From Cherax quadricarinatus (Eukaryota; Arthropoda; Malacostraca; Decapoda; Parastacidae), in contig NC_091311.1 in NCBI RefSeq assembly GCF_038502225.1, positions 37,352,072 to 37,416,071 on the forward strand: a stretch of DNA of 64,000 bases. Reading direction: 5' to 3'. This document shows, piece by piece, positions 21,401-29,935 of this stretch. A program made the translations under genes and the position numbers. A model generated the notes under the pieces. It searched no databases. It worked only from the letters and a program-made list of their open reading frames with translations, and was not told the origin of the DNA. Position 1 is the first letter of the stretch, and the number at the start of each line of letters is the position of its first letter.

Positions 21401-22413
21401 CCACATTGTTGACCTCGGTCAGGTAGCCTAACGGAGTCAGGTTCAAAAATTAAGTCTTTGGGGATAATCTCAGCTGATGTTAACCTTCTACCATTCTTGA
21501 ATCTTAACGCTTTACTTGTCAGATTTATCACTGGTATTAAGATATGTCTTTTCTCAGAAACCTGGGCTAGATGATGAGGCACCAGGAAGGATTCTAGCTT
21601 CCCCGCTAATTGTAAGATACTTCCTGGCTCGACCTTCCTTCCCACTGAGCCTTTAATAAATTTGAATGTATTAGGTGGACATACCTGGTTATATAATACA
21701 TGAACTGCATAATCTGCGTCTGCAGAGTTCACATTAGGTAACTGCGCTTCAAAAAGTGATTTAGATGGGGTTTTGAATAATTTATTACTCCTACTCATAG
21801 AAGCTACTATTGAGGGATGTTCTATGAATTTTATTGGAAAGGAAACCTCATCCAGTATCAGCCGACTGGTTCCCCTTCCTTTGCCATACGACAAGAGGAA
21901 GTCAAACCTTCTGAGAAAATCCATACCTAAGAGTAAGTCCCCTGGAAACCTTACTCCAGACACTACTAAACAAGCGTGAACTTTATAACTTTCACCCAGT
22001 TCAAAGTACAGGTCCGTTTGTCCCTCGACATTAATATCATTACCATTTACAGCAGTAATATCTCTCTTAGCTTTGCTTATTTTACAACCCCTCCAGTTAT
22101 TACATACATCTCGCTTAATTATTGACACCTGACTTCCCGTATCAATGAAAGCTACCAATTTTTTCCCATTTACTCTTACTTTAATCATAGGTCTTTCATC
22201 TTTGGTAACAAGGTTATCAGACCTATCTTTCTTAACCTTGTACCTTCTTCTTTCGTTAGGAACGAAAATTAGGGCAGTTGGCCCTAATATGGCCAATCCC
22301 ACCACACTCCCAGCATTGATTAGTTCTCCGAGCATTCTGTTTATTACGCCCACCACCGCCTGTCCTGCGGTGCGGGGGTATATACTTCTTCTCATTATTG
22401 GTTGTCGCCACAT
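18493..22413 (-). CDS. pol: Gypsy Pol polyprotein
   Basis: 1306 codons from the ATG at 22413. The first 50 or so residues overlap gag in another frame and are probably not real; synthesis as a Gag-Pol fusion is more likely. Protease: AFIDTGSQVSII with catalytic D91. RT: KPDNSYRFCVDYRKVN near 461-476, FSTLDAKSAYWAIP with D506, and active site YLDD at 568-571. RNase H: HTDASAVAIGG with D717, and TDHRALVHIF near 783-792. Integrase: zinc finger H920, H927, C957, C960; catalytic D989, D1048 (VTDQGSEF) and E1084 (GMVERTNQ), with 35 residues between the last two. C-terminal GPY/F-like WKGPYRILEKMGPVNVKVKG near 1230. No stop or frameshift interrupts it, so the copy may be functional. Clade within Ty3/Gypsy not assigned. 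Confidence 0.95.
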   Translation of the reverse strand: MWRQPIMRRSIYPRTAGQAVVGVINRMLGELINAGSVVGLAILGPTALIFVPNERRRYKVKKDRSDNLVTKDERPMIKVRVNGKKLVAFIDTGSQVSIIKRDVCNNWRGCKISKAKRDITAVNGNDINVEGQTDLYFELGESYKVHACLVVSGVRFPGDLLLGMDFLRRFDFLLSYGKGRGTSRLILDEVSFPIKFIEHPSIVASMSRSNKLFKTPSKSLFEAQLPNVNSADADYAVHVLYNQVCPPNTFKFIKGSVGRKVEPGSILQLAGKLESFLVPHHLAQVSEKRHILIPVINLTSKALRFKNGRRLTSAEIIPKDLIFEPDSVRLPDRGQQCGALNTRLPERVVTPAAPTQNESKREKTFNDVNLNHLKCSEKEIIKNALRNFPKLFSMDEGDIGLLPQIEHTIPTGDSLPVQTRQWRLPEEAKRVIREECNTMLQNDVIEPSSSPWLSPVVLVKKPDNSYRFCVDYRKVNELTIADSYPLPLIQEILDSFGTAKYFSTLDAKSAYWAIPVSEEDREKTAFSDGVRLYQFKRMPYGLKTAPSSFQRAINFILSPVLGRHSLAYLDDVVVYSRSFPEHVDNLVETLKLLDKAGFKLNAKKCIIAATSFKFLGFQVSPEGIRPDPDKCKAISEMPRPRTAREVRRFLGAAGYFRRHIKGFAELAAPLTDLTKKKAKFVWKEEHELAHEKLKAELTSEPVLVVPDFSREFEIHTDASAVAIGGCLMQRDKENNPHPVAYFSRKIKGPEVRYAITDKEALAVVESVRYFEPYVFQRHFKIITDHRALVHIFKKKTRCPRMSRWGYELSAHSYQILYKPGASHHVPDVLSRNVAAINVNVNIENVNNEKLREYQLEENRWKEIIEYLEGEKLPCHKPSRPIDEFEMKDGVLHRITELNDRSVQQVVIPNVLRKAALKLAHSSKMAGHPGVFRTYKRAKEMFYFPGLLNYVTEYVKCCGNCQRRKGNPQVNVELQAFPEIKEPLDRVGADLIDLHNSYSGNRYVLVLVDHLSRYTTLVPIPKKDPQTVAEALLDRFVAIFGPPRELVTDQGSEFKSKVFAEVCNTLEIMTAFTTAYHPQANGMVERTNQVVKNTLAILSEKEPLQWDKYIPYVQFALNTAIHKSIGTQPLFLFTGHDCHFAAGLVNQAVVRYGEDYPSEVLTKMRTAWRTAAQASGRAQEKYAHYYDRQVKPLKLKEGNLVMVYKDEVTPQQSRSLGPRWKGPYRILEKMGPVNVKVKGLFEDQSERIVHCNKLKPFWSEEEIVMPNVNVVDERTVNDEVYEEDRLHQLVEENVGMNTRSRMYRRNL
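22256..22300 (-). promoter_or_regulatory. candidate +1 frameshift site, gag to pol
   Basis: Pol frame is offset by +1 from gag (start positions differ by 1618, remainder 1 on division by 3). Gag ends ...TTT CGT TCC TAA; skipping one base at TCC T/AAC GAA enters the pol frame just before residues NERRR. TCC followed by a stop is the arrangement of the antizyme +1 site (there TCC TGA). Another slip point upstream within the overlap is possible. Confidence 0.5.
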
Positions 22414-24031
22414 ATGGTGACTCAGGTGTTACTCTCTCTGAGGCAACAATTCTATCTCCCTTTCTGTCTCTACCATATTCGGACTCGAGAGACATGGCAT
22501 ATTGAACTAGTTCTTCGAAGGTTTTAATCGCTAGTACCATAGCAACTCTAGTTCTCATCCAGACCGGCAACCCTTCACAAAATACCTGCTTTTTATAAAG
22601 CTCCAGCTGTTCTGCATTATATTTTAAAGTTCCGTTCACATCTTCCACCCTGGACCATACCAGACAACTGAAGTCCCTTAGTGTGTGTCCTTCCTTCAGT
22701 TGCAATTGTTCCAGGTATCGATGGATATTTTCAACTGATACTGCCGTCTGGAACCTATATCTTATAGCCTCCTTGAAATTACTCCAGTCCTTTACGTTAA
22801 TAAATTGTGGGAGACTAAATATGGATGCCGTGTTATCTACAATTGCCCTGAATCCCAGTGAAACTTTCATTTTTTCATCAGATATATTAAGCAAAATGGC
22901 CTCAATATTTTTAATCCAAGCTTCTACTTTGATATTTCTTTCGATGGGATTCCTCGGCAAATCTTCTACATGAAATTTCGGCAAATTTTCTAAATATGGC
23001 CTATCAACAATTACTGTCCCACACATAGAGGTTCCAACACTACTATCTGGAGCTGATGCCCCAGATAAAATCTTTTGCTGAAGCATAGGGTTCGTTGGGA
23101 CGTTGAGTGGCTTGGTTAGGGAAGGATTGACCTGGGAAGGCTGGAGGCTCAGAAGTTGGGGTTGGGTCGGGAGTCCCGGTATATTAGATAAGGACCCATT
23201 CGGGGAAATACTGAATGGTTCCCCAGCTGTAGTTACAAGTGTGGGTGTTTGGTTAGTATTTACAGGAACAGCATTGGGCAGGTGAACACCTGACACAGCA
23301 GGGGAAGCTATGGTTACTGAGGGGTTAGGTATACTAGTAACTGTAGAACCAGGCGCAGAAGTGGGAACCCTATAGGCAGCTACCCCAGGGACTTGGGGAG
23401 CAGGTACAACAATAGGGGATTGAGGGTTACTCATAACTTGAGCAATAACACTATGAAGCACAGAGTTAAGATAAGGATACATACTATAGTCAGCATTAAC
23501 TGGGTTATTAAAATACGGAGGTATGGGGTTAGTAGCATCCCGGGTTGGTAAAATTGATACTCCCGGGCTAACAGCAGTGGTAGATGTATTAGATACCACT
23601 GTGGCCATAGTATTCGTGGTACTACTGGGGGTCACCGTGGAACCTATATTCGTTCCTGAGCCTTGGACCTGGGGATGGTTTGTCCCTGACATATGTACCC
23701 CTGAAGTATTATTTATCACTGAAATCTCATTTTCTTGATTATTTATACCGTCACTAACATTAATCACTGAATCTTGCTGTGGAACCATGTTGCTAGACCC
23801 TTCACTTGAGCCTGGTGCGAGATCACTAACATTGACGTTAGCCTCTGCCATTCTGTTCACGAGGAACTTCACCTGTATCCTACTGGATCGTCTGATTGCA
23901 CTATTTAACGTCTTGCTACGCAAATTATATTTGGTCATCACCCACCTGACAACCATAAGAGTAGGATTGTCCTGGTTTATTCTTAAGGTTACGGTCACAG
24001 TGAACGGTAAAACAAATGATAGGCGACACAA
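22256..24031 (-). CDS. gag: Gypsy Gag
   Basis: 591 codons from the first ATG at 24031. Later in-frame ATGs (MTKYNLRSKT and MAEANVNVSD) are also plausible starts. Residues about 75-340 are rich in Val, Thr, Ser, Pro and Asn and look disordered. Residues about 345-520 have the spacing of a Ty3/Gypsy capsid (IERNIKVEAWIKNIEAILLN, a FKEAIRYRF block, then LQLKEGHTLRDFSCLVW). The C-terminus is Arg/Gly/Asn-rich and ends in one zinc knuckle, C573-X2-C576-X4-H581-X4-C586, for RNA packaging. The stop is TAA at 22258-22256 in context TCC TAA C, and pol lies in the +1 frame. Confidence 0.93.
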   Translation of the reverse strand: MCRLSFVLPFTVTVTLRINQDNPTLMVVRWVMTKYNLRSKTLNSAIRRSSRIQVKFLVNRMAEANVNVSDLAPGSSEGSSNMVPQQDSVINVSDGINNQENEISVINNTSGVHMSGTNHPQVQGSGTNIGSTVTPSSTTNTMATVVSNTSTTAVSPGVSILPTRDATNPIPPYFNNPVNADYSMYPYLNSVLHSVIAQVMSNPQSPIVVPAPQVPGVAAYRVPTSAPGSTVTSIPNPSVTIASPAVSGVHLPNAVPVNTNQTPTLVTTAGEPFSISPNGSLSNIPGLPTQPQLLSLQPSQVNPSLTKPLNVPTNPMLQQKILSGASAPDSSVGTSMCGTVIVDRPYLENLPKFHVEDLPRNPIERNIKVEAWIKNIEAILLNISDEKMKVSLGFRAIVDNTASIFSLPQFINVKDWSNFKEAIRYRFQTAVSVENIHRYLEQLQLKEGHTLRDFSCLVWSRVEDVNGTLKYNAEQLELYKKQVFCEGLPVWMRTRVAMVLAIKTFEELVQYAMSLESEYGRDRKGDRIVASERVTPESPYVATTNNEKKYIPPHRRTGGGGRNKQNARRTNQCWECGGIGHIRANCPNFRS

Positions 24032-24109
24032 AGAAATTAATATTTGGTTTTGATAGCAAAAACCGACCAGTCGTAAAGCACGTGAGCCGCGTTTAATGAT
24101 AAACGCTAA
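24032..24109 (-). other. Gypsy leader between PBS and gag
   Basis: About 78 bases with no features beyond the gap expected between primer binding site and gag start. Confidence 0.6.
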
Positions 24110-24122
24110 ACCGCTGCCACCA
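24110..24122 (-). other. primer binding site
   Basis: On the minus strand TGGTGGCAGCGGT follows the 5' LTR with no spacer. It is complementary to a tRNA 3' end ...CCGCTGCCA plus CCA. From memory that matches a metazoan tRNA-Leu; the PBS itself is secure but the tRNA identity is inference. Confidence 0.85.
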
Positions 24123-24708
24123 TGTGAGACCTCTACCCACTCTACCGGAGGTATCCCAGCGAGTGAGCACGTCCCCTGTATATCCCAGTGCTTAACAAGC
24201 TAGGGAATAGCATATGAAGGTACAAATAAAAATGGGAACTATGGCTATAGTTTACTTAATAACATAAAAGGGCTAGAATACAACATCTCCTGATGGAAAT
24301 TTACACAATATAACAATTGACCTATGAGACTTATTACCAGGGGGAAGGGTAGATGTTATCAGTAACACGGACTAGTACTCACTCTTAATTCACCGACCAG
24401 CTGACCCGAGATTCCCAATGCGTGGTCTACTACACACGCGGCTGTCCAGAGCTCTCGCTCGACGGACCTGTCACCAACAACCTCCTTGCCCCGCTCTTTC
24501 CTGGGCTTATATCGTAGTCAAAGTACCCCCCCTCCCCAATGGTGTATGCACCACGTGTACGACCTGACGCCTAGGTCTGAGGCGTCAAGAACAAAAGACC
24601 TCAGACGTGGGCGTGGCTACAGACGCCTGCCAAGGCAAGGTGTGACCATATAATTGGTCAAATTAGGTCTCCCCAGAGACCTCACAAGCCCAGCTGGACT
24701 ACATCACA
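24123..24708 (-). repeat. Gypsy 5' LTR
   Basis: 586 bp, the partner of 16440-17025. Sense strand runs 24708 to 24123. Confidence 0.95.
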
Positions 24709-25100
24709 AAAGTTCTCATTATCCATCCTATCATTTTCTTTGCACGTGCGATCGTGGCACTGTTGTGATCCTTGAAAGCGAGATCCTCAGACATTACTAC
24801 TCCCAGGTCCCTTACATTATTTTTCCGCTCTATTGTATGGCCGGAGTCAGTAGTATACTCTGTTCTAGTTATTATCTCCTCCAGTTTTCCATAACGGAGT
24901 AGTTGGAATTTGTCCTCATTGAACATCATATTGTTTACCGTTGCCCACTGGAAAACTTTGTTTATATCTTCTTGGAGGTTAACCGCGTCCTCAGCAGATG
25001 ACAGCCTCATGCAGATCCTAGTATCATCTGCAAAGGATGATACGGTGCTGTGGTGTATATCTCTGTCTATGTCTGATATGAGGATAAGGAATAAGGGGCA
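24709..25100 (-). pseudogene. LINE-A RT fragment, right of the Gypsy insertion
   Basis: The minus frame includes the RT active-site block VSSFADDTRICMRLSS (about 25060-25005), then WATVNNMMFNEDKFQLLRYG and DLGVVMSEDLAFKDHNS, stopping at KKMIGWIMRTF at the Gypsy edge. This is the segment immediately upstream of the piece at 15801-16439. The starting AAAG (24709-24712) is the right copy of the target duplication. Upstream RT domains are missing because a plus-strand LINE-A tail begins at about 25101. Confidence 0.85.
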
Positions 25101-25325
25101 CTACCAGGAGATCCCTGGTTGTCTTCAAGAGGGAGTTGGACATATACCTAAAGTCGGTGCCGGATCAGCCAGGCTGTGGTTCGTACGTTGGATTGCGTGC
25201 GGCCAGCAGTAACAGCCTGGTTGATCAGGCCTTGATCCACCAGGAGGCCTGGTCGTGGACCGGGCCGCGGGGGCGTTGATCCCCGGAATATCCTCCACGT
25301 AGACCCTCCAGGTAGGTCGAACATT
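25101..25325 (+). mobile_element. LINE-A 3' end, plus copy
   Basis: Matches the LINE-A C-terminus and tail: FKRELDIYLKSVP, a GCGSYVRW-like block, SLVDQALIHQEAWSWTGPRG, then GTTGATCCCCGGAAT and CCTCCA units. It faces the minus copy at 24709-25100. Confidence 0.75.
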
Positions 25326-25721
25326 ATATTCTAGAGCAGTAGGCCTACTGGCCCATAGGCTTCGAATACAGAGGCTCCAGAAGCAGCAGAGATTTTAAGA
25401 CGATGTAATTAGTCCATCTCCTCGAAGATGTGGTTCTGAGGTGGTTCAGTCCGTCAGTCTGGAGAAGAGCTCTGCTCCAGGTTGAGGGACTGACCGACTC
25501 AAAATCACTTCGTCGAGGGTAATGGACTGAATACATCGTCTATACATCCCTACTGCTTCTGCTGCCTCTGTATTCGACTGAAGAAACCAAACTGTTGCAT
25601 ATGCATCTTACTTGACTACTTGGTGGTATTGTGTACCATTGTTCTAGTCCCGCTGGTCCATGTTAGGCAGGTCCAACTCACCTTTATTGTAGGACTGCTG
25701 ACCTGTGTTAGAACAACTGTA
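25326..25721. mobile_element. PLE terminus foldback, partly deleted
   Basis: Positions about 25360-25450 and 25470-25640 are imperfect inverted copies (GACGATGTAATTAGTCCATC against GATGGACTAATTACATCGTC-like sequence). The right arm has TCGACTGAAGAAACC and then jumps to AACTGTTGCATATGC, so stem II and GAAACG of the motif are deleted. The GGTGGTATTGTGTACCATT terminus is present. Confidence 0.6.
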
Positions 25722-25847
25722 ACAGTAGTAACAGCCTAGTTGATCAGGCCCTGATCCATCGGGAGGCCTGGTCGTGGACCGGGCCGCGGGGGCGTTGATC
25801 CCCGGAATAACCTCCAGGTAACCTCCAGGTAACCTCCAGGTAACCTA
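25722..25847 (+). mobile_element. LINE-A 3' tail with tandem terminal units
   Basis: A 3' fragment ending in four units of AACCTCCAGGT/AACCTACGG. Short tandem repeats at the 3' end instead of poly(A) are typical of CR1/L2-type LINEs. Confidence 0.75.
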
Positions 25848-26289
25848 CGGACAACCAACTGACCCATGTTAAGCAAGTCCTAATGGTTGTACAGAAGTCC
25901 ATCTGGTCCAGGAAAGACAGGTCTCAGCCTACAGTGGCCCTACTGGCCCATAAGAGGCAGGTACGACTAACACACTACCATCCCCACTCATGTATTTGTC
26001 TATACTAATCTTAAAGCCAGGTAAAGTATTACCTTTTAAGACGGTGCTGGGCAGGTTGCTTCCTCAGATGACAGTGTGACGGAGATAAATTCTGAGTAAT
26101 AATAACACCTGTAAATCACTCCCTGGGAGGCGCTATGGTAATGTTTATGAGGGAAGAGGAGGAGGAGAGGCACACCTTGAATGTTTAGACGACGAGAGAT
26201 GAAGATAAGGGGAGAAGAGAGAGGGAAGAGGAGAGGAGCGAACAGGAAGAGGGTTGGCCTTGAATGTTTAGACGAAAGATGGGAGATGA
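25848..26289. other. unassigned sequence
   Basis: The CTACTGGCCCATAAGAGGCAGG stretch (about 25938-25965) recurs in shorter form at 25340-25365 and 25660-25680, which suggests a dispersed repeat I cannot name. The right end becomes purine-rich toward the minisatellite. Confidence 0.4.
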
Positions 26290-26304
26290 AGATAAGGAAA
26301 GAGG

Positions 26305-26347
<43 letters not shown>

Positions 26348-27880
26348 CACAGCGAACAAGAAGAGGGGGAGAGAGAGCGTACAAGGAGAGAGAGGAGACA
26401 CAGCGAACAAGAAGAGGGGGAGAGAGAGCGTACAAGGAGAGGGGGGAGAGAGAGCGTACAAGGAGAGGGGGAGAGAGAGCGTACAAGGAGAGGGGGGAGA
26501 GAGAGCGTACAAGGAGAGGGGGGAGAGAGAGCGTACAAGGAGAGGGGGGAGAGAGAGCGCGTACAAGGAGAGGGGGGAGAGAGAGCGCGTACAAGGAGAG
26601 GGGGAGAGAGAGCGCGTACAAGGAGAGGGGGAGAGAGAGCGCGTACAAGGAGAGGGGGGAGAGAGAGCGCGTACAAGGAGAGGGGGGGAGAGAGCGCGTA
26701 CAAGGAGAGGGGGGGAGAGAGCGTACAAGGAGAGGGGAGAGAGAGCGTACAAGGAGAGGGGAGAGAGAGCGTACAAGGAGAGGGGGAGAGAGGGCGTACA
26801 AGGAGAGGAGGAGAGAGAGCGTACAAGGAGAGGAGGAGAGAGAGCGTACAAGGAGAGGGGGAGAGAGAGCGTACAAGGAGAGGGGGAGAGAGAGAGCGTA
26901 CAAGGAGAGGGGGAGAGAGAGAGCGTACAAGGAGAGGGGGAGAGAGAGAGCGTACAAGGAGAGGGGGAGAGAGAGAGCGTACAAGGAGAGGGGGAGAGAG
27001 AGAGCGTACAAGGAGAGGGGGAGAGAGAGCGTACAAGGAGAGGGGGAGAGAGAGCGTACAAGGAGAGGGGGAGAGAGAGCGTACAAGGAGAGGAGGAGAG
27101 AGCGTACAAGGAGAGGAGGAGAGAGCGTACAAGGAGAGGGGGAGAGAGAGAGCGTACAAGGAGAGGGGGAGAGAGAGAGCGTACAAGGAGAGGGGGAGAG
27201 AGAGAGCGTACAAGGAGAGGGGGAGAGAGAGAGCGTACAAGGAGAGGGGGAGAGAGAGAGCGTACAAGGAGAGGGGGAGAGAGAGAGCGTACAAGGAGAG
27301 GGGGAGAGAGAGAGCGTACAAGGAGAGGGGGAGAGAGAGAGCGTACAAGGAGAGGGGGAGAGAGAGAGCGTACAAGGAGAGGGGGAGAGAGAGAGCGTAC
27401 AAGGAGAGGGGGAGAGAGAGAGAGCGTACAAGGAGAGGGGGAGAGAGAGAGCGTACAAGGAGAGGGGGAGAGAGAGAGCGTACAAGGAGAGGGGGAGAGA
27501 GAGAGCGTACAAGGAGAGGGGGAGAGAGAGAGCGTACAAGGAGAGGGGGAGAGAGAGAGCGTACAAGGAGAGGGGGAGAGAGAGAGCGTACAAGGAGAGG
27601 GGGAGAGAGAGAGCGTACAAGGAGAGGGGGAGAGAGAGAGCGTACAAGGAGAGGGGGAGAGAGAGAGCGTACAAGGAGAGAGGGAGAGAGAGAGCGTACA
27701 AGGAGAGGGGGAGAGAGAGAGCGTACAAGAGCGAGAGGGGGAGAGAGAGAGCGTACAAGGAGAGGGGGAGAGAGAGAGCGTACAAGGAGAGAGGGAGAGA
27801 GAGAGCGTACAAGGAGAGGGGGAGAGAGAGAGCGTACAAAGAGAGGGGGGAGAGAGAGCGTACAAGGAGAGGGAGAATAC
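26290..27880. repeat. purine-rich minisatellite, about 60 units
   Basis: Units of about 23-29 bp: GCGTACAAGGAGA followed by four to six G and a variable (GA)n. All differences are in the G-run and GA count, so blocks of equal-length units alternate, and five reading frames stay open for 560-635 codons (plus ERERTRRGG types, minus SLSPSPCT types). The array begins with (GA)15 and two units containing GACACAGCGAACAAGAAGAG. The plus strand is over 85% purine, broken only by the CGTAC in each unit. Confidence 0.95.
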
Positions 27881-28162
27881 GGGTTGTTTTCCAGGCAGGA
27901 GGATGACAATAAAACAATTATAGCTGCCTTTACAGTGGGTCACAGTGGTAGATGAAGTAGGCGAGTGGTTGGATGAGTGGGTGAGTGAGTGAGCGAGTGG
28001 ATGGGTGAGTGAGGTGTTCGTCTAGATGGGTGAGTGGGAGGGATAATCCTCTCATTATCTAGCCTCCCTACGCCAAACGCCACTCCCCCAACCCGCCCCT
28101 CCCTCCCCACCACTCTCACATCATCACCCCAACGCCTCCCCATCACTCTCACAGCTTTCTCA
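27881..28162. other. GTGAGTGAGTGG-rich then unassigned
   Basis: Positions 27955-28035 hold irregular GAGTGGATGGGTGAGTGA repeats. No gene. Confidence 0.5.
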
Positions 28163-28620
28163 CCCCACCACCACCACCCAAACCGACTCACCCAGCATCC
28201 CCTCCTCTTCCATCCTCTGTTATCTCCCTAACACAACCCTTCCACAGCTTCCCCACAATCCATCTTCCTTTTCCATTTATTCTATAATTTTTCTCTCCAA
28301 TTCGCAATTCTTTCTCCTTATCATTTGTTCCCTTTCTTCATTTCATTGAGTTATTCCCTCTCCCCTCTCACTTTCCCCTCTCCCCATTCCCCTCCTCTTT
28401 CATTTTATCCATTTTTCAGGCTATCCTCTTCTTCTCTCCTTCCCATCTCTCTTTTCTTAGTTCTTTCTTCATTATCCTCATCACCTTCCTTGACCCCCTT
28501 TTTTCTTATCCTCAACCGTTCATCAATCCCTCCTCCTTCCCTATTTCTCCCCTCCCTCTTCTCCTCCCTCATTTCCCTCTTCCCTTCATCTATTTCTGCT
28601 TTTCCTCAAATTCTCAGGAT
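28163..28620. repeat. CT-rich low complexity
   Basis: Pyrimidine-rich plus strand (TCCCTTC, CCTCC words). Long Ser/Pro/Leu/Phe frames here follow from composition. Confidence 0.8.
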
Positions 28621-28638
28621 TGTTTTGAAGTCTTGAGT

Positions 28639-28641
<3 letters not shown>

Positions 28642-28681
<40 letters not shown>
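28642..28681. repeat. (GT)n microsatellite
   Basis: About 20 GT units. An A-run of about 23 lies a little further on at 28748-28770. Confidence 0.95.
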
Positions 28682-28683
<2 letters not shown>

Positions 28684-28685
28684 TA

Positions 28686-28982
28686 CATCGCCCTTGCTTC
28701 ACGGACCACGTACATCATCCACGGAAGAAAGTAAAGTCGTGATCAGCAAAAAAAAAAAAAAAAAAAAAAATAACTTTAACGACGCCATTTGCAGGTGGAG
28801 TCAGGTGCGACGGCCGAGTTACCGGACCCAGGACGCCACAGGTGTTCCAGCCTCGCAATTAACCTAACTGATAAAAGGTGACAGGTGTAACAGCCTCCCC
28901 AAGACTATGCCTCTATAAGGTGAGTTAAGGACCTCTGACGGAACCTGTGGAGGTTTCCAACAGGTGATACGGCCGTTATCTC

Positions 28983-29023
<41 letters not shown>

Positions 29024-29190
29024 ATGTACATTTGACCTGATACTCCTTGTTTTGGTCTCCGGTGCAACAACAGAATACGGCAAGTGTTTTTTGTACCAGT
29101 TCGTGAAGTGTTTCAGGGTTGCAACACTTCACGGACGAGGCAAAAGTCTGTTGCCAAAAGTAAGACTGGATTAGTGACATGATTCTTAGT
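28686..29190. other. unassigned, with (GT)n at 28983-29010
   Basis: No recognised family or gene. A short (GT)n followed by (GA)n is the only repeat. Confidence 0.45.
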
Positions 29191-29194
29191 ATTG

Positions 29195-29410
29195 CAAAAC
29201 ACACAAAACTTCTTGAAGAACTTGAAGATTCACGAAGAACACAGAGGCTCTTTAATTACACAGAGGCTCTTGGCTTCATGTCAAGAAGTATAAATAACAA
29301 CAGCAGTCTTCTGGTTATACTTCCAGTTTATATATCCTAGTTAAGGTTTTATTTAGATTACGCTGCCCAGTTCTAGTCTCCATATTACAGAATGGATTGA
29401 TTACCTAGTT
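29195..29410 (+). pseudogene. LINE RT-downstream scrap
   Basis: Plus-frame pieces TEALGFMSRSINN (about 29260-29300) and YLDYAAQF followed by SPYYRMD (29349-29400) match the conserved stretch after the RT active site of CR1/Jockey-like LINEs (LGFISR and LDYAVQFWSPYY types). Frameshifts separate them. Confidence 0.55.
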
Positions 29411-29439
29411 TTTGCTTCGCTATTACGCCTCCAATTTAA

Positions 29440-29545
29440 TCTCCTCTGTAAATGACTGAAAAGCCTACTGCGTAGCCGAAACGTTTCAGTTAATAAACAT
29501 ACACAGCTGTTGTACATGTGTCTTAGTCTTCAGTCTGGTTTATTG
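29440..29545 (+). mobile_element. PLE terminus fragment
   Basis: GACTGAAAAGCCTACTGCG, TAGCCGAAACGTTTCAG and the AATAAACATACACAGC trailer, ending near CAGTCTGGTTTATTG. Stem II still mostly pairs (GCCTAC/GTAGCC) but the core has lost G8. Confidence 0.65.
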
Positions 29546-29639
29546 TGTGTAAATCAGAGAATGGGTGATATTCGAACCCAGGGCAGCAAGCCTGTCTTAA
29601 ATCTAACAGGCAGGTGCGTTGTCCACCTGATCATGCTAG

Positions 29640-29935
29640 GTTTAATGACTTGAGACAATTGTGCAACAGTCCAGTACAGAGAAGAGTGGTGGAAGATGAG
29701 AAGGAGTTTGGGGTAATCAGTCCCTCAGCCTGAAGTCGACGTGTTCAGTCCTTCAAGACTGACGGAATGGATACATTAACTCTAGGCTGAGGGACTGATT
29801 ACCTCAAACTCCTTCTCATCTTCCACCACTCTTCTCTGTATTGGACTGAGGAAGTCACTGGCTGGCGAAACGTTGCTACAGTATAGATACCCAAATGTTG
29901 CATAAGCATCTCATTCATCCAATATATCCAATTAT
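29640..29935. mobile_element. PLE terminus foldback
   Basis: Opposed arms at about 29670-29735 and 29780-29845 read GAGAAGAGTGGTGGAAGATG and its complement, with the GGCGAAACGTTGCTAC block and AGATACCCAAATGTTGC trailer only on the right. The spacer reads CGACGTGTTCAGTCC and similar. Confidence 0.65.

Larger units (their letters stand above)
16440..24708 (-). mobile_element. complete Ty3/Gypsy LTR retrotransposon
   Basis: An 8269-bp element on the minus strand. Both LTRs are 586 bp (TG...CA ends) and differ, as far as I can read, by two single-base indels only. Flanking AAAG at 16436-16439 and 24709-24712 is a four-base target duplication. Order in the sense direction: 5' LTR (24708-24123), PBS, leader, gag, pol (protease, RT, RNase H, integrase), a 1.45-kb non-coding stretch, polypurine tract, 3' LTR (17025-16440). 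Protease-RT-RNase H-integrase order with a DD35E integrase and GPY/F-type C-terminus is the Ty3/Gypsy layout. No env-like frame is visible. Near-identical LTRs and intact motifs suggest a recent insertion. Confidence 0.96.

Noticed and set aside
19646..24053. Plus-strand frames of 60-106 codons within the Gypsy element
   Set aside because: They are antisense shadows of intact gag and pol and show no domains of their own.
26036..27955. Five overlapping frames of 549-635 codons on both strands
   Set aside because: All arise from the purine-rich minisatellite, which lacks stops in most frames. The peptides are simple repeats.
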